Source: an uncultured Peptostreptococcaceae bacterium
Lineage (GTDB): Bacteria; Bacillota; Clostridia; Tissierellales; Peptoniphilaceae
DNA: 5,608 nt
Direction of reading: 5' to 3'
Assembly (NCBI GenBank): GCA_945910665.1
Contig: CAMDZK010000089.1
Location: 1-5,608, forward strand
Shown here: positions 1 to 5,608 of the stretch, one piece after another
How the letters are laid out: each line of letters begins with the position of its first letter
How positions within the stretch are numbered: the first letter of the stretch is position 1
The notes under the pieces: generated by a model
What the model was told of the DNA's origin: nothing
The model's input: the letters and a program-made list of their open reading frames with translations, nothing else
Database searches by the model: none
Translations under genes and position numbers: made by a program

Positions 1-726
1 GTCAATGAACGTATCAACCGTACGCAATTCTTGGTCTGCGTGAATAAATTCATTAAATGCATTCATCCCAACCAGTCCACCGGTTTTGCCAATGGCCAAA
101 ATTTGTTCATCAGTTAAATTTCTTGGAACATCACAGATGGCTCTCGCATTACTATGACTCGCGATAATCGGCCCATTCACATGTTCAATCACGCCCCAGA
201 AAGAACGTTCATTTAAATGAGAAACATCAATCACCCATCCTAGCTTTTCTAAAATCTCAATCGCTTTTCTTCCTTGGTCTGTAAGGCCTCTTTCTTGATT
301 GGGACCTCTGACACCAGTAGCCAGCGCATTTTCTTCATTCCACGTAAGGGAAGCGTGTCGGAAGCCCATGCGGTGCAGAGAATACAAAAGTTCCAAATCA
401 TCTTCTATCGCTGATAAACCTTCAATTCCCATGACAACAGCAAACTTGCCATCTTGTACTGCTTGTTCATAGCCAGCTTTATCATAAATTACTGTTAAAA
501 AATCGCGGTTTTCAAAAAGCTCAATGGAACCATTTTTAATAATATCCCAGAAACGTTTTTTAGGATTCACATCATGGGGTGGGTCTACCCAAACGATAAA
601 TACCCCACCAGACATCTGCCCTTGTGTAAATCGCTCGAAATGATGTTTTTTAAGGACATCAGAATCGCCAGCAATTCTTTTATTTGCAATATCTGTAAAA
701 ATATCACCATGAATATCAAATAACAT
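1..726 (-). CDS. M19-family (membrane/renal dipeptidase-like) zinc dipeptidase, 3' end outside window
   Basis: The reading frame is open from an ATG at 726-724 to the window edge. It gives 242 N-terminal residues with no stop, so the C-terminus is missing. Family M19 enzymes are binuclear-zinc peptidases with a TIM-barrel fold that cleave dipeptides, often with a D-residue at the C-terminal position. The expected metal ligands are visible in order: His6 and Asp8 (DIHGD), Glu102 (GIEG), His170 (IDVSH) and His191 (ASHSNAR). They are followed by the family hallmark PRN (201-203) and GGLVGMN (216-222). Bacterial members are usually a little over 300 residues, so perhaps 60-80 are absent here. The N-terminus begins directly at the first barrel strand with no signal peptide or lipobox, so the enzyme should be cytoplasmic despite the family name. 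The start lies 9 nt after the DUF819 stop codon, with GGTGAT as ribosome binding site, which suggests co-transcription and coupled translation. Family assignment is firm; the substrate is unknown. Confidence 0.93.
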   Translation of the reverse strand, partial: MLFDIHGDIFTDIANKRIAGDSDVLKKHHFERFTQGQMSGGVFIVWVDPPHDVNPKKRFWDIIKNGSIELFENRDFLTVIYDKAGYEQAVQDGKFAVVMGIEGLSAIEDDLELLYSLHRMGFRHASLTWNEENALATGVRGPNQERGLTDQGRKAIEILEKLGWVIDVSHLNERSFWGVIEHVNGPIIASHSNARAICDVPRNLTDEQILAIGKTGGLVGMNAFNEFIHADQELRTVDTFID

Positions 727-738
727 TAAATCACCCTA
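727..738 (-). promoter_or_regulatory. Dipeptidase ribosome binding site abutting the DUF819 stop
   Basis: Read on the minus strand, the junction is TAG-GGTGATTTA-ATG. The only Shine-Dalgarno-like match (AGGGTGAT) starts inside the TAG stop codon of the DUF819 gene and lies a few bases before the dipeptidase ATG. There is no room for a separate promoter, so the dipeptidase probably depends on the upstream message and may be translationally coupled to it. Confidence 0.7.
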
Positions 739-1950
739 GAAACCTTTCAACAAGTTACCCATGAAGATTCCCAAGTAATTACCGATAACATAACCCCAAG
801 TACCAGCCAAAATGATAGGACCAATAAGTTTCGTCCAACCTTTTGCAATGGCCATCGCTGCTGCTGTTGTCGGCCCACCAATATTCGCATTCGATGCAAG
901 AAGAATCTCTTCCAAATTGAATTTGAACATTTTTCCTAAAATGACAGAAATAATCATGTTCATTGCTACGATAATAAATGTGAAAACGAGCAATAATGGA
1001 GCTTGTGTGATAATAATTGGAATCGACGCGGGAACACCGATGACGACCAAGAAAATATAAATTAAAAAGGTTCCTATTTCTTGTGCTCCGTTAATGGAAG
1101 ACATATATTTTGGTGCAAATGTCGCAAGTCCCATCGTCAAAGTCGTAATCAGCAAGTATTTATTCCCAAACAATCCATTGAGTAAATCAAATAAGAAGTT
1201 CCCCGTAGGAATGACTGCTGCTAAGAAATTTGCAATTTCTGTGGAAATCCATACAATCATAAAGGCTGTTGCTATTGCAAAAGCGATATCGCGAAGTGAG
1301 ATTTCTTTTCTCTTCCAATACTGTGCAGCCAGAGTTTTTGTATCGTCTCCAGAGCGCAATTCGACTTCATCAATGTGTGGGTGTTTAAATTTGCGTAAAA
1401 ACCAACCGATAGAAGGAATGGCTAAAAGAACAAAGAAGTACAATGCCATCAATAAGTTGTCGGCAACTGTAAGCGCAGAGATCCATGCTTCACCAGCGCC
1501 AAAAGAATCCGCCATCGCCGCAAAGTTAACTCCACCACCAATATATGAACCCGTCATCATCGCTGCCATCTTGTGCAAATCTGGAATAAAGTTCTTCAGT
1601 GCAAAGAAGGAAACGAAAACACCTAAAATTGTGCCAATAGAGCTAAGCATAAACATGGCTAATATTCGGCCTGACTCCTTCCAAATCTTGCGAAGATTGG
1701 TTTCAAACATTAAAAGCGGAATGGCAAGTGGCACAACGTATCCCCAAACATTATCGTAAGTAGGAGAAGAAACTGGAATAATTCCAATATTCGACAATGC
1801 CATCGCAATAACTAATCCTATAATGGCCCCTGTCACTTTAGACGCCCATGCATACGCTTGTTCAAGGTAAATCGATAATGCCGCAATACCAATCAGAATC
1901 GCCCATAGGGCCCATGTGTTCTCGGCAGAAATAAGACTTGTTTCAAACAT
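736..1950 (-). CDS. DUF819-family polytopic membrane protein, probable transporter (YjcL-like)
   Basis: The 404-residue protein is strongly hydrophobic, with about ten membrane-spanning segments. Approximate spans are 11-29, 38-57, 68-83, 95-117, 156-184, 218-246, 264-284, 288-310, 315-340 and 374-399. A charged cytoplasmic-looking loop at 185-217 separates two halves. Each half carries a related glycine-rich segment: GSYIGGGVNFAAMA (134-147) and SNANIGGPTTAAAMA (353-367). This fits an inverted-repeat transporter with two re-entrant or broken helices, as in the CPA/AT-type folds to which I recall DUF819 being assigned. Length is normal for the family (about 380-410), and Bacillus subtilis YjcL is a member I recall. 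The ATG at 1950 is supported by an AAAGGAGG site 7 nt upstream. The gene leads a two-gene unit with an M19 dipeptidase, so a dipeptide, peptide-derived or amino-acid substrate is plausible, but this is inference. Family call is good; substrate unknown. Confidence 0.88.
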   Translation of the reverse strand: MFETSLISAENTWALWAILIGIAALSIYLEQAYAWASKVTGAIIGLVIAMALSNIGIIPVSSPTYDNVWGYVVPLAIPLLMFETNLRKIWKESGRILAMFMLSSIGTILGVFVSFFALKNFIPDLHKMAAMMTGSYIGGGVNFAAMADSFGAGEAWISALTVADNLLMALYFFVLLAIPSIGWFLRKFKHPHIDEVELRSGDDTKTLAAQYWKRKEISLRDIAFAIATAFMIVWISTEIANFLAAVIPTGNFLFDLLNGLFGNKYLLITTLTMGLATFAPKYMSSINGAQEIGTFLIYIFLVVIGVPASIPIIITQAPLLLVFTFIIVAMNMIISVILGKMFKFNLEEILLASNANIGGPTTAAAMAIAKGWTKLIGPIILAGTWGYVIGNYLGIFMGNLLKGF

Positions 1951-1957
1951 AAAATAA

Positions 1958-1965
1958 CCTCCTTT
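1958..1965 (-). promoter_or_regulatory. Strong ribosome binding site of the DUF819 gene
   Basis: The minus strand reads AAAGGAGG followed by a 7-nt spacer (TTATTTT) and the ATG at 1950-1948. This near-perfect Shine-Dalgarno fixes the start codon of the transporter gene. Confidence 0.88.
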
Positions 1966-1970
1966 ATTAT

Positions 1971-1983
1971 ATAGTAATACTAT
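1971..1983. promoter_or_regulatory. Perfect 13-bp palindrome, candidate operator
   Basis: ATAGTA-A-TACTAT is a perfect inverted repeat with a single central base. It lies between the extended -10 element (TATAAA at 1988-1983) and the ribosome binding site (1965-1958), covering the predicted transcription start. A one-base centre cannot form a stable RNA hairpin, so a dimeric repressor site in DNA is more likely than an RNA structure. The surroundings are about 17% GC, which raises the odds of chance palindromes, and no regulator gene is visible in the window. Confidence 0.35.
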
Positions 1984-1991
1984 TTATACCA
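1983..1991 (-). promoter_or_regulatory. Candidate extended -10 promoter for DUF819-dipeptidase
   Basis: The minus strand reads TGG-TATAAA, a full TGn extended -10 motif with five of six bases of TATAAT. No good -35 lies 16-18 bp upstream, which an extended -10 can tolerate. Transcription would start near 1976, giving a leader of about 26 nt before the ATG. It competes with the candidate at 2003-2031; one or both may be used. Confidence 0.4.
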
Positions 1992-2002
1992 AAAGTAATA
2001 AA

Positions 2003-2031
2003 TTTATAAACACTTATAATAAAATAATCAA
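2003..2031 (-). promoter_or_regulatory. Candidate sigma-A-type promoter for DUF819-dipeptidase
   Basis: The minus strand has TTGATT (2031-2026), a 17-bp spacer, then TATAAA (2008-2003). That is four of six and five of six matches to the housekeeping consensus with ideal spacing. It lies downstream of the operon terminator and upstream of the DUF819 gene, where a promoter is needed. The start would be near 1996, leaving a leader of about 45 nt that includes the palindrome at 1971-1983. AT-richness makes chance matches likely, so confidence is moderate. Confidence 0.5.
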
Positions 2032-2071
2032 CTACATTTATTTTGAAAGCATCATTCAATTTGAACAATTT

Positions 2072-2094
2072 AAAAAGCTCGCCCTGTGGCGAGC
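2072..2094 (-). terminator. Rho-independent terminator of the recG-rsmD-coaD operon
   Basis: On the minus strand GCTCGCC, loop ACAG, GGCGAGC form a perfect 7-bp GC-rich stem with a tetraloop (2094-2077), followed at once by TTTTT (2076-2072). It begins 6 nt after the stop of the coiled-coil gene, so it ends that operon and separates it from the DUF819 unit. On the plus strand the stem is followed by TTCCC rather than a T run, so it works in one direction only. Confidence 0.92.
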
Positions 2095-2100
2095 CTTCCC

Positions 2101-2580
2101 TTATTTACTTTTTCTTAATTCGTTGCGGCTGTCTTCAACGGTTTCGAGCATTTCACGGAGGCGATCTTGTGCGCTTGCAAACATGTCATCAATATATGTG
2201 GTTGCTTGTAAGGTTACGTTGCGCGCGTTTTGTTCTGCTTTCGCTAAAATGTCTTTGCCTAAGTTTTCTGCATTTTTTGTTACGTCATGTTCGTTAATCA
2301 TGCGTTGCATTTGTTGTTGTGCTTCGCTTCTAATACGGTCAGCGTCATTTAATGCGGCTTGGCGAGTTTGTTCTGCACTTTTCTTCGCTTCATCTAAAAT
2401 ACTCGTGCGATCTTCTGTAATCACTTTTGCTTCCCGAATCACATCTGGCAATTTTTGACGCATTTCATTTAAAATTTCGCTAATTTCATCCGCATCGACC
2501 ATGACTTTTTTTGTCAATGGAACGTTCCCAGCGTTGTCAATCATCTCTTCAATTTCTTCAATTAATTGTAAAATATCCAT
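2101..2580 (-). CDS. Conserved coiled-coil protein of unknown function, coaD-linked
   Basis: The 159-residue soluble protein resembles a family I recall directly downstream of coaD in many Clostridia. Those genes are often loosely annotated as 'ATPase' or ATP synthase subunit B/H-like because of the coiled coil. A short N-terminal module comes first: a helix at 1-16 (ILQLIEEIEEMI), then the conserved-looking VPLTKKVMVDADEI (20-33) and MRQKLPDVIREA (40-51). Residues 52-155 form a long Ala/Glu/Lys/Gln-rich helix with heptad character and a conserved-looking patch around NEHDVTKNAE (96-105). There is no membrane anchor, Walker motif or enzymatic motif, so an ATPase role is not supported. The DivIVA-like layout (short head plus coiled coil) hints at scaffolding, but that is speculation. 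The start is set by AGGAGG 5 nt upstream, inside the end of coaD. It is the last gene before the terminator. Confidence 0.85.
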   Translation of the reverse strand: MDILQLIEEIEEMIDNAGNVPLTKKVMVDADEISEILNEMRQKLPDVIREAKVITEDRTSILDEAKKSAEQTRQAALNDADRIRSEAQQQMQRMINEHDVTKNAENLGKDILAKAEQNARNVTLQATTYIDDMFASAQDRLREMLETVEDSRNELRKSK

Positions 2581-2582
2581 TT

Positions 2583-3059
2583 CTACCTCCTGAATTTTTT
2601 CTGTAATGCGAGCTCTACATTCTTTGGTACGAAGGAACTTAAATCTCCTCCATGAAGGGCCACTTCACGTACCAAGCTCGAACTAAGATAGCCGTACTGA
2701 CCTGTCGATACAAAAAAGACCGTTTCAAGTTGTGGTGCAAGTTCTCTATTTAACAATGAAATTTGCATTTCATATTCGAAATCAGATACTGCACGCAACC
2801 CCCGAACGATTACATCGGCTTCTACTTGTTTCGCATAATCCACGAGTAAACCCGAAAATTCTCCTACAGTGATACCAGAATAATCTTTTAACGCCTCTTG
2901 GATGATTTCGGAACGTTCTTCCAGAGAAAATAAATAATTCTTCTGACTGTTGTTGAGAACAGCTACAGTCACTTCACCGAAGACTTCTAACGCCCTTTCG
3001 ATAATGTCTATGTGACCGTTGGTGATGGGATCAAAACTCCCTGGGTAAATTGCCCTCAT
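2583..3059 (-). CDS. coaD: Phosphopantetheine adenylyltransferase
   Basis: CoaD transfers AMP from ATP to 4'-phosphopantetheine, giving dephospho-CoA and pyrophosphate, the penultimate step of coenzyme A synthesis in the cytoplasm. At 158 residues it is full length (family about 155-165). The nucleotidyltransferase signature GSFDPITNGH (7-16) contains the TxGH-type ATP-binding motif. The Lys40 region followed by LFSLEER (43-49), RGLRAVSDFEYE (86-97) and the SSS motif at 126-128 followed by VREVALHGGD are all typical. No key residue appears to be missing. The ATG at 3059 overlaps the rsmD stop (ATGA) and has AGAGGAG 6 nt upstream (3072-3066). The rsmD-coaD neighbourhood is widely conserved in Bacillota. 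An out-of-frame ATG 4 nt upstream opens only a 10-codon frame and is not the start. Confidence 0.97.
   Translation of the reverse strand: MRAIYPGSFDPITNGHIDIIERALEVFGEVTVAVLNNSQKNYLFSLEERSEIIQEALKDYSGITVGEFSGLLVDYAKQVEADVIVRGLRAVSDFEYEMQISLLNRELAPQLETVFFVSTGQYGYLSSSLVREVALHGGDLSSFVPKNVELALQKKFRR
2586..2591 (-). promoter_or_regulatory. Coiled-coil gene ribosome binding site made of the last coaD codons
   Basis: The last two sense codons of coaD (AGG AGG, Arg-Arg) form the Shine-Dalgarno core, and the coaD stop TAG lies in the 5-nt spacer (TAGAA) before the next ATG at 2580. The site therefore doubles as coding sequence and ties translation of the two genes together. Confidence 0.85.
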
Positions 3060-3610
3060 GCATTGCTCCTCTTATAAAAGTGTAATGACTTACTTCCTTG
3101 TATGCGCGCATCGATCAGAAGGAATGGCGTTCCCTGAAGAGGTTCCAGCTCTTTTTCCTGTTCCGTAATAATGAGCCCATTTGCATTCAGTATACCACAT
3201 AATAAGGGATTTAGTAACGTTCTTTTTATATCCTCTCGCCCGTAAGGAGGGTCGATAAAGATGTAATCAAACAGAATCCCTTCTTCTGCTGCTTTTTTTA
3301 TTTTCTTATGGGCATAGGCTTGGGTTACGACGCTTTGCTCCAAGCAGTCCACAAGTCTCAAATTGTCCAAAATAGTGCGAATGCTGTCCTTCGACAAGTC
3401 ATTAAAATGGACACATTTTGCTCCGCGACTTAAAAACTCGATACCCACGTTTCCAGTCCCAGCATAAAGGTCTAAAACAATCGCGTTCTCCTTTAAAGGC
3501 TGGAGCATATTAAAAAGATTTTCTTTGGTTTGATCTAACGTGGGTCGTACGGCTCCATTTTTAGGTGAAAAGAGCTTGCGACCCTTCATTTTTCCTGCGA
3601 TTATGCGCAT
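3056..3610 (-). CDS. rsmD: 16S rRNA (guanine(966)-N(2))-methyltransferase
   Basis: RsmD methylates N2 of G966 (E. coli numbering) in 16S rRNA of the assembling 30S subunit, using S-adenosylmethionine. The 184-residue length is normal. The family N-terminus MRIIAGKMKGR is followed by RPTLDQTKENLFNML (22-36), the usual RPT-x-D-x-x-(K/R)-E-x-LFN block. SAM-binding motif I is VLDLYAGTGNVGIEFLSRGA (45-64). The catalytic N/DPPY-type motif is DPPY at 120-123, within a strand-like FDYIFIDPPY. The start at 3610 is supported by AGGAGGG just upstream (3620-3614). It follows recG by 8 nt and overlaps coaD by 4 nt (ATGA), so the three genes are almost certainly co-transcribed. No oddities seen. Confidence 0.96.
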   Translation of the reverse strand: MRIIAGKMKGRKLFSPKNGAVRPTLDQTKENLFNMLQPLKENAIVLDLYAGTGNVGIEFLSRGAKCVHFNDLSKDSIRTILDNLRLVDCLEQSVVTQAYAHKKIKKAAEEGILFDYIFIDPPYGREDIKRTLLNPLLCGILNANGLIITEQEKELEPLQGTPFLLIDARIQGSKSLHFYKRSNA

Positions 3611-3613
3611 AGT

Positions 3614-3621
3614 CCCTCCTA
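3614..3621 (-). promoter_or_regulatory. rsmD ribosome binding site overlapping the recG stop
   Basis: The minus strand reads TAGGAGGG-ACT-ATG. The TAG stop of recG is fused to the AGGAGGG Shine-Dalgarno of rsmD, leaving no intergenic promoter. The arrangement fixes the rsmD start and suggests coupled translation. Confidence 0.82.
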
Positions 3622-5608
3622 ATTTAGGATCACCCCATCTTCTAAAATACGAAACTTCTCTTCCACAGAGATTCGTAATCTCTGATGGATTGGCTGTGAT
3701 AGATAGGGGTCTGCCCTAAGTATTGTCGAGGCAATCTCATTGGTTTCTTGAAACCATTGTTGGTCTTTGGCCACATTGGCAATCTGAAATAATCCGACAC
3801 CGTGTTGGCGCTGCCCTAAAAGTTCTCCACTTCCCCGCATTTCTAAGTCGGCCGTTGCGATTTCGAAACCGTCATTGGTCCTTTGCATAATTTGCATACG
3901 CTGAAGTGCTTCTTCTGTTTCTGCGTAATTGATCAAAACACAGTAGGAAGCGTATTGTCCACGACCGACACGACCCCGTAATTGGTGAAGTTGAGCCAAG
4001 CCGAACCGCTCTGCATTGTATATTGTAATCACATTCGCGTTGGGAATATCAATCCCAACCTCAATGACCGTAGTAGAAACGAGAATGTCATATTTCATTT
4101 CTTTAAAATCGCGCATAATCTGGTCTTTTTCTTTTGAAGGCATGCGCCCATGGAGAAAAGCCATGCGATAGGATCGAAAATAAGTACTTTGAAGACGTCT
4201 GTAGAGTGCTTCCACTGATTCTAGCGCTAAATCCTCGTTTTCTTCGATTAAGGGGCAAATAATAAAAGCCTGCCTGCCCTGTTCGATATTGTCTTTCACG
4301 AATGTGGCCATGCGCTCTTCGTATTCTGGTGTAATGACAATGGTCTCAATAGGCACACGACCCTTCGGCAGTTCATCGATAATCGATACATCCAAATCCG
4401 CATACCATAATAAAGCAACGGTTCGAGGAATTGGTGTGGCAGACATGACGAGCATATGGGGATTGGTCCCTTTGCTAGAGAATTGGGCCCGCTGTCGTAC
4501 CCCAAAACGATGTTGTTCGTCGGTCACTGCAAAAGCGAGAGACTGAAATTCAACCGCATCACTGATGGCAGCATGGGTCGAGACGAGCATATCTACCGCG
4601 CCGTTTTTTAGGGCAGCCAAGATGCGGCTTTTTTCTTTTTCTGGCGTTGCACCCAACAACAATTCGACACGAACCCCTGTAAAAGAAAGTAAATCCGTCA
4701 AAGATTGATAATGTTGACGGGCTAAAATTTCTGTCGGTGCCATGAATGCGGATTGATGGCCATTTAAAAACGTCGCATACATGGCCAGAAATGCCACGAT
4801 TGTCTTTCCGCTTCCCACATCGCCTTGCAACAAACGATTCATGGGGGTACTCCCCTGCATATCGGATAAAATTTCTTTTAAAGCCCTTTGCTGGGCACCC
4901 GTTAGTGCGTAAGGGAAACGCTCCATCAGTGGCTTCAAATCGACGGAATGTATGGGATTAGAAATCTCTTGTCCCTTTGGATTTTTTAACAATTTCATGC
5001 CAACATGAAACACGAGAAATTCTTCATAGACTAAACTCTTTCGTCCTTTTTGAATATCCTCCATTGTCTTTGGGCGATGCATCATATGAAGCGCTGTGTT
5101 TTTATCGACGAGCGAGTACTCGTTTCGAATCGTGAGAGGAATTGCACTGCTCTCATCCACGGCGTATAAATCAAGGGCTTGACCCGTGAAATTCATCATG
5201 TCCTTTTGGGTAATCCCTTGTGTCAAACGATAGATCGGGACAATGCGGCCCATATTTGGGCTCCCCGGGCGCTCCATGAGAGGGCTAACCATTTCATATC
5301 GGTTTCCATTCTTTTGGATTTTTCCATACACATCAAAAGTCATGCCCGGACGCACTTGTCTTCCCAGGTAGGGTTGATGAAAAAAGATGAGTGTGAGAAA
5401 AGAATCTCCATCGGTAGCGTCCAATTTTGTCATTGGCATTCCTGAGCGCACGTAACGCGTATGCGCTTGCGAGGTAATTTTTAGGCGCAAATAGACAAAT
5501 TCGTCCAATATAGCTTCTTTGATGGAAACAAGTCTGCTGCGATCTTCGTAGGTTCTCGGAAAAGCATACAGCAAATCCTTCGCATCTCGAATGTCCATTC
5601 GACTTAAA
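3619..5608 (-). CDS. recG: ATP-dependent DNA helicase RecG, 5' end outside window
   Basis: RecG is a superfamily 2 double-strand DNA translocase that remodels stalled replication forks, R-loops and Holliday junctions. The frame is open to the right edge. Residues are numbered here from the Met encoded at 5598-5596, but that Met is internal: LSRMDIRDAKDLLYAFPR aligns with the family's L-x-x-x-G-I-x-x-x-x-DLL-x-x-FPR segment, so about 20-30 residues lie outside. The wedge (OB-fold) domain spans about 30-110. Helicase motifs are Walker A GDVGSGKT (259-266), APTEILARQH (287-296), DEQH (360-363), MSATPIPRT (385-393), STTVIEVGIDIPNA (508-521) and QLHQLRGRVGRG (536-547). The C-terminal DLEMRGSGELLGQRQHG (584-600) is the RecG hallmark, with His where many proteins have Ser; I recall this variant in other Bacillota. 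The protein ends at a normal C-terminus. It heads the operon as seen here; its promoter and first codons are off-window. Confidence 0.97.
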   Translation of the reverse strand, partial: LSRMDIRDAKDLLYAFPRTYEDRSRLVSIKEAILDEFVYLRLKITSQAHTRYVRSGMPMTKLDATDGDSFLTLIFFHQPYLGRQVRPGMTFDVYGKIQKNGNRYEMVSPLMERPGSPNMGRIVPIYRLTQGITQKDMMNFTGQALDLYAVDESSAIPLTIRNEYSLVDKNTALHMMHRPKTMEDIQKGRKSLVYEEFLVFHVGMKLLKNPKGQEISNPIHSVDLKPLMERFPYALTGAQQRALKEILSDMQGSTPMNRLLQGDVGSGKTIVAFLAMYATFLNGHQSAFMAPTEILARQHYQSLTDLLSFTGVRVELLLGATPEKEKSRILAALKNGAVDMLVSTHAAISDAVEFQSLAFAVTDEQHRFGVRQRAQFSSKGTNPHMLVMSATPIPRTVALLWYADLDVSIIDELPKGRVPIETIVITPEYEERMATFVKDNIEQGRQAFIICPLIEENEDLALESVEALYRRLQSTYFRSYRMAFLHGRMPSKEKDQIMRDFKEMKYDILVSTTVIEVGIDIPNANVITIYNAERFGLAQLHQLRGRVGRGQYASYCVLINYAETEEALQRMQIMQRTNDGFEIATADLEMRGSGELLGQRQHGVGLFQIANVAKDQQWFQETNEIASTILRADPYLSQPIHQRLRISVEEKFRILEDGVILN

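Noticed and set aside
584..726. A signal peptide or membrane anchor on the dipeptidase
   Set aside because: The N-terminus starts directly with the HxD metal-binding strand (DIHGD) and has no hydrophobic leader or lipobox.
1094..1759. A 221-codon plus-strand open frame opposite the DUF819 gene
   Set aside because: It is the antisense shadow of a conserved membrane-protein gene. Its translation shows no recognisable domain and no convincing ribosome binding site was seen, whereas the minus-strand frame has clear family motifs.
1951..2071. A riboswitch, T-box or attenuator in the DUF819 leader
   Set aside because: The predicted leader is only about 26-45 nt, very AT-rich, and shows no stable stem or recognisable T-box or aptamer motif.
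2072..2094. The hairpin as a bidirectional terminator
   Set aside because: Only the minus-strand reading has a T run after the stem; the plus-strand side continues with TTCCC.
2043..2458. Two plus-strand open frames opposite the coiled-coil gene
   Set aside because: They run through the terminator hairpin or mirror the coiled-coil codons, giving Cys/Ser/Arg-rich translations typical of antisense frames.
2101..2580. The coiled-coil protein as an ATP synthase b/H subunit
   Set aside because: There is no N-terminal membrane helix, no other ATP synthase gene nearby and no nucleotide-binding motif. The similarity is only that of a charged coiled coil.
4289..5445. Several short open frames on both strands within recG
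   Set aside because: All lie inside the well-supported recG frame with its full helicase motif set and show no independent domain.
5596..5598. ATG at 5598 as the true start of recG
   Set aside because: The frame stays open upstream (Leu-Ser-Arg before this Met), and the residues around it align with an internal segment of the RecG N-terminal domain, so the real start is outside the window.

Overview
This window holds five genes, all on the minus strand, so transcription runs from high to low coordinates. It looks like chromosomal DNA of a low-to-moderate GC member of the Bacillota. The evidence is strong AGGAGG-type ribosome binding sites, tight gene packing, and the order recG - rsmD - coaD - coiled-coil protein, which I associate with Clostridia and related anaerobes (Clostridia/Tissierellia-like). 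The genus cannot be fixed from this sequence. I see no mobile element, CRISPR array, tRNA or rRNA.

Region 1 (5608 down to about 2072) is a housekeeping operon. It contains recG (branch-migrating helicase; its first codons lie beyond the window), rsmD (16S rRNA guanine-N2 methyltransferase), coaD (phosphopantetheine adenylyltransferase, coenzyme A synthesis) and a 159-residue coiled-coil protein of unknown function. The junctions are very tight: 8 nt, a 4-nt overlap, and 2 nt. In two of them the downstream Shine-Dalgarno overlaps the end of the upstream gene. The operon closes with a clear rho-independent terminator at 2072-2094.

Region 2 (about 1951-2071) is a very AT-rich intergenic stretch of roughly 17% GC. 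It carries candidate promoter elements pointing to the minus strand, a short perfect palindrome (1971-1983) that could be an operator, and a strong ribosome binding site.

Region 3 (1950 down to 1) is a second, two-gene unit. A DUF819-family polytopic membrane protein, probably a transporter, is followed after 9 nt by an M19-family (membrane/renal dipeptidase-like) zinc dipeptidase that runs off the left edge. The dipeptidase has no signal peptide, so an uptake-plus-cytoplasmic-hydrolysis module for dipeptides or related compounds is a reasonable inference. The sequence alone does not prove it.

Nothing here clearly amounts to a new biological system. The points most worth following are the uncharacterised coiled-coil protein tied to coaD, the DUF819-dipeptidase pair, and its possible operator.
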